A DNA stretch of 64,000 nt from Dyella dinghuensis (GTDB taxonomy: Bacteria > Pseudomonadota > Gammaproteobacteria > Xanthomonadales > Rhodanobacteraceae), in NCBI RefSeq assembly GCF_003977615.1, contig NZ_RYZR01000008.1:124001-188000 (forward strand), given 5' to 3'. Below the pieces are notes generated by a model, which was not told the DNA's origin, did not search any database, and was given only the letters and a program-made list of their open reading frames with translations. Positions 63,154-64,000 of the stretch are shown in pieces; the first letter of the stretch is position 1; the number at the start of each line of letters is the position of its first letter. Position numbers and translations under genes: made by a program.

Positions 63154-64000
63154 ATGCCGACACTTTCACGCGCCCTCCGCCCGCTCCTTTCCGCCTCGAT
63201 CGCCTGCGCGATCGCACTCGCAGGCCTGCCCGCTGTGCCCGTTCACGCGGCGCAGGACAGCAAGACCGAAGCCGAGCAAGCCCAGACACGGCAACAACTG
63301 GCCGATCTGCGCGCCAAGATGCAGGCATTGGCCAAGGAGGAGGCCGATACCGCTTCCAAGCGAGATAGTGCGAATGCCACGCTGGCGAAGCAGTCCGATG
63401 CTGTCGCGGCGGCCGCAAAGGCCATTCGCGACACCGACGCGCAGATCGCCGCCAAGCAACAACAGCTGGATCAGTTACAAACGCAACGAACGGCGCTCGA
63501 ACAAAACCTGGATGGCCAGCGCGCAGCGATTGCCGATCTATTGCGCGCGACCTACGCCGTCGGTTCGGGATCGGACCTTCGCCTTTTGCTGGGCGACGAG
63601 GACATCGCGCGCATCTCGCGCTCGCTCGCCTACTCCAAATATTTCCAGCAAGACCGGTTGCAGAAAGTACAGCAGCTGATGACCGAGCTGGCCAAGCTGC
63701 AGGATCTGGAAACGCAGATCACCACCGAGCAGCAAGCCTTGCAGGCCACCCGCGCCCAACGTCAGCAGCAGGCCGCCGCCCTGGAAGACCAGCGCAAGGC
63801 GCAACAGAAACTCGCCGGCCAGATCGACGCGCAATATAAGAATGAAGCCCAACGCCTGTCGGCCCTGAAGCAGAACGAGCAGTCGCTGGACGAGCTGTTG
63901 GGCAAATTGCAGAAAGCCATCGACGAAGCCGAACGCGAAGCCGCGCGCCGCTCGCGCCCGAACCCGACGTTGCCGTCGGGAGCACCCGGCAAGGCCCTGG
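63154..64000 (+). CDS. envC: murein hydrolase activator EnvC, 3' end missing
   Basis: The visible 282 residues run off the window. A signal peptide (MPTLSRALRPLLSASIACAI and on to about residue 33, PVHA/AQD) is followed by a long coiled coil over about 36-250: EAEQAQTRQQLADLRAKMQALAKEEADTASKRDS, QIAAKQQQLDQLQTQRTALEQNLDGQ, a break at LLRATYAVGSGSDLRLLLGDEDIARISRSLAYSKYFQQDRLQKVQQL (typical of EnvC), and a further Gln/Lys-rich coil. The basic/proline linker RRSRPNPTLPSGAPG probably leads into the degenerate M23 peptidase (LytM) domain beyond the edge. EnvC activates AmiA/AmiB amidases at the septum through FtsEX. It is divergent from gltB. Confidence 0.9.
   Translation, partial: MPTLSRALRPLLSASIACAIALAGLPAVPVHAAQDSKTEAEQAQTRQQLADLRAKMQALAKEEADTASKRDSANATLAKQSDAVAAAAKAIRDTDAQIAAKQQQLDQLQTQRTALEQNLDGQRAAIADLLRATYAVGSGSDLRLLLGDEDIARISRSLAYSKYFQQDRLQKVQQLMTELAKLQDLETQITTEQQALQATRAQRQQQAAALEDQRKAQQKLAGQIDAQYKNEAQRLSALKQNEQSLDELLGKLQKAIDEAEREAARRSRPNPTLPSGAPGKAL

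Overview
This 64 kb window reads as chromosomal backbone of a GC-rich Gram-negative gammaproteobacterium. The gene content points to Xanthomonadales/Lysobacterales, most likely Rhodanobacteraceae (Dyella, Rhodanobacter or Luteibacter type). The reasons are a hemD-hemX-hemY cluster, large TonB-dependent receptors including an Oar-like one, an alpha-amino-acid ester hydrolase like the Xanthomonas enzyme, a kdp operon containing an outer-membrane barrel gene, and several families of GC-rich palindromic intergenic repeats. The taxonomic placement is inference. I found no tRNA, rRNA, CRISPR array, prophage or insertion sequence with a transposase.

Layout. 1-5 kb: the 3' part of an HMG-CoA synthase gene, a ModE-type molybdate regulator, a secreted molybdopterin-binding-like protein, a porin and a small membrane protein. 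5-8.6 kb: uvrD helicase, which carries an in-frame palindromic repeat pair inside its coding sequence, then an FUSC-family and another membrane protein. 8.9-18.9 kb: an extended potassium-uptake locus made of a 30-codon ORF, kdpF, kdpA, kdpB, a 66-aa unknown, an outer-membrane beta-barrel protein, kdpC, a repeat element, and the sensor/regulator pair kdpD-kdpE. 19.2-22.4 kb (minus strand): hemD-hemX-hemY. 22.5-30.3 kb: a mixed housekeeping block with two hot-dog thioesterases, a lipoprotein, a YibN-like rhodanese, a ferredoxin reductase, SrkA kinase, RlmI rRNA methyltransferase and RmuC. 30.3-30.8 kb: a strongly structured non-coding stretch. 30.8-34.7 kb: a divergent shikimate-dehydrogenase-like gene, folE with an overlapping EF-hand gene, an MFS transporter and a DUF1993 gene. 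35-38.1 kb: an Oar-like TonB receptor. 38.3-45 kb: FrnE-like oxidoreductase, a COG2509 flavoprotein, DinG helicase, HutD, NnrU and a DUF938 methyltransferase. 45-50.5 kb: a secreted ester hydrolase, YchJ, an NRDE protein, an unusual double-domain methylglyoxal synthase and an SpmA-SpmB fusion. 50.6-56.7 kb: two tandem, nearly identical TonB-dependent receptors with related terminators. 57-62.9 kb: gltB-gltD glutamate synthase. 63.15 kb to the edge: the 5' part of envC.

How the genes fit together. KdpFABC is the high-affinity K+ pump, and KdpDE would switch it on. The barrel between kdpB and kdpC suggests that passage across the outer membrane is co-regulated with the pump. ModE, the molybdopterin-fold protein and the porin may form a small molybdate-responsive set. 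The HemD/X/Y genes serve tetrapyrrole synthesis and GltBD nitrogen assimilation. Five genes start at, or a few bases after, the expected transcription start of a -10-like hexamer (uvrD, rlmI and envC are the clearest three), suggesting leaderless mRNAs.

The points most worth following are the repeat pair translated inside uvrD, the outer-membrane and small-protein additions to kdp, the tandem-domain methylglyoxal synthase, the duplicated receptor pair with a LacI-type palindrome upstream, and the dispersed ATTCCGGC hairpin repeat family. All functional statements rest on reading motifs by eye; no database search was run.
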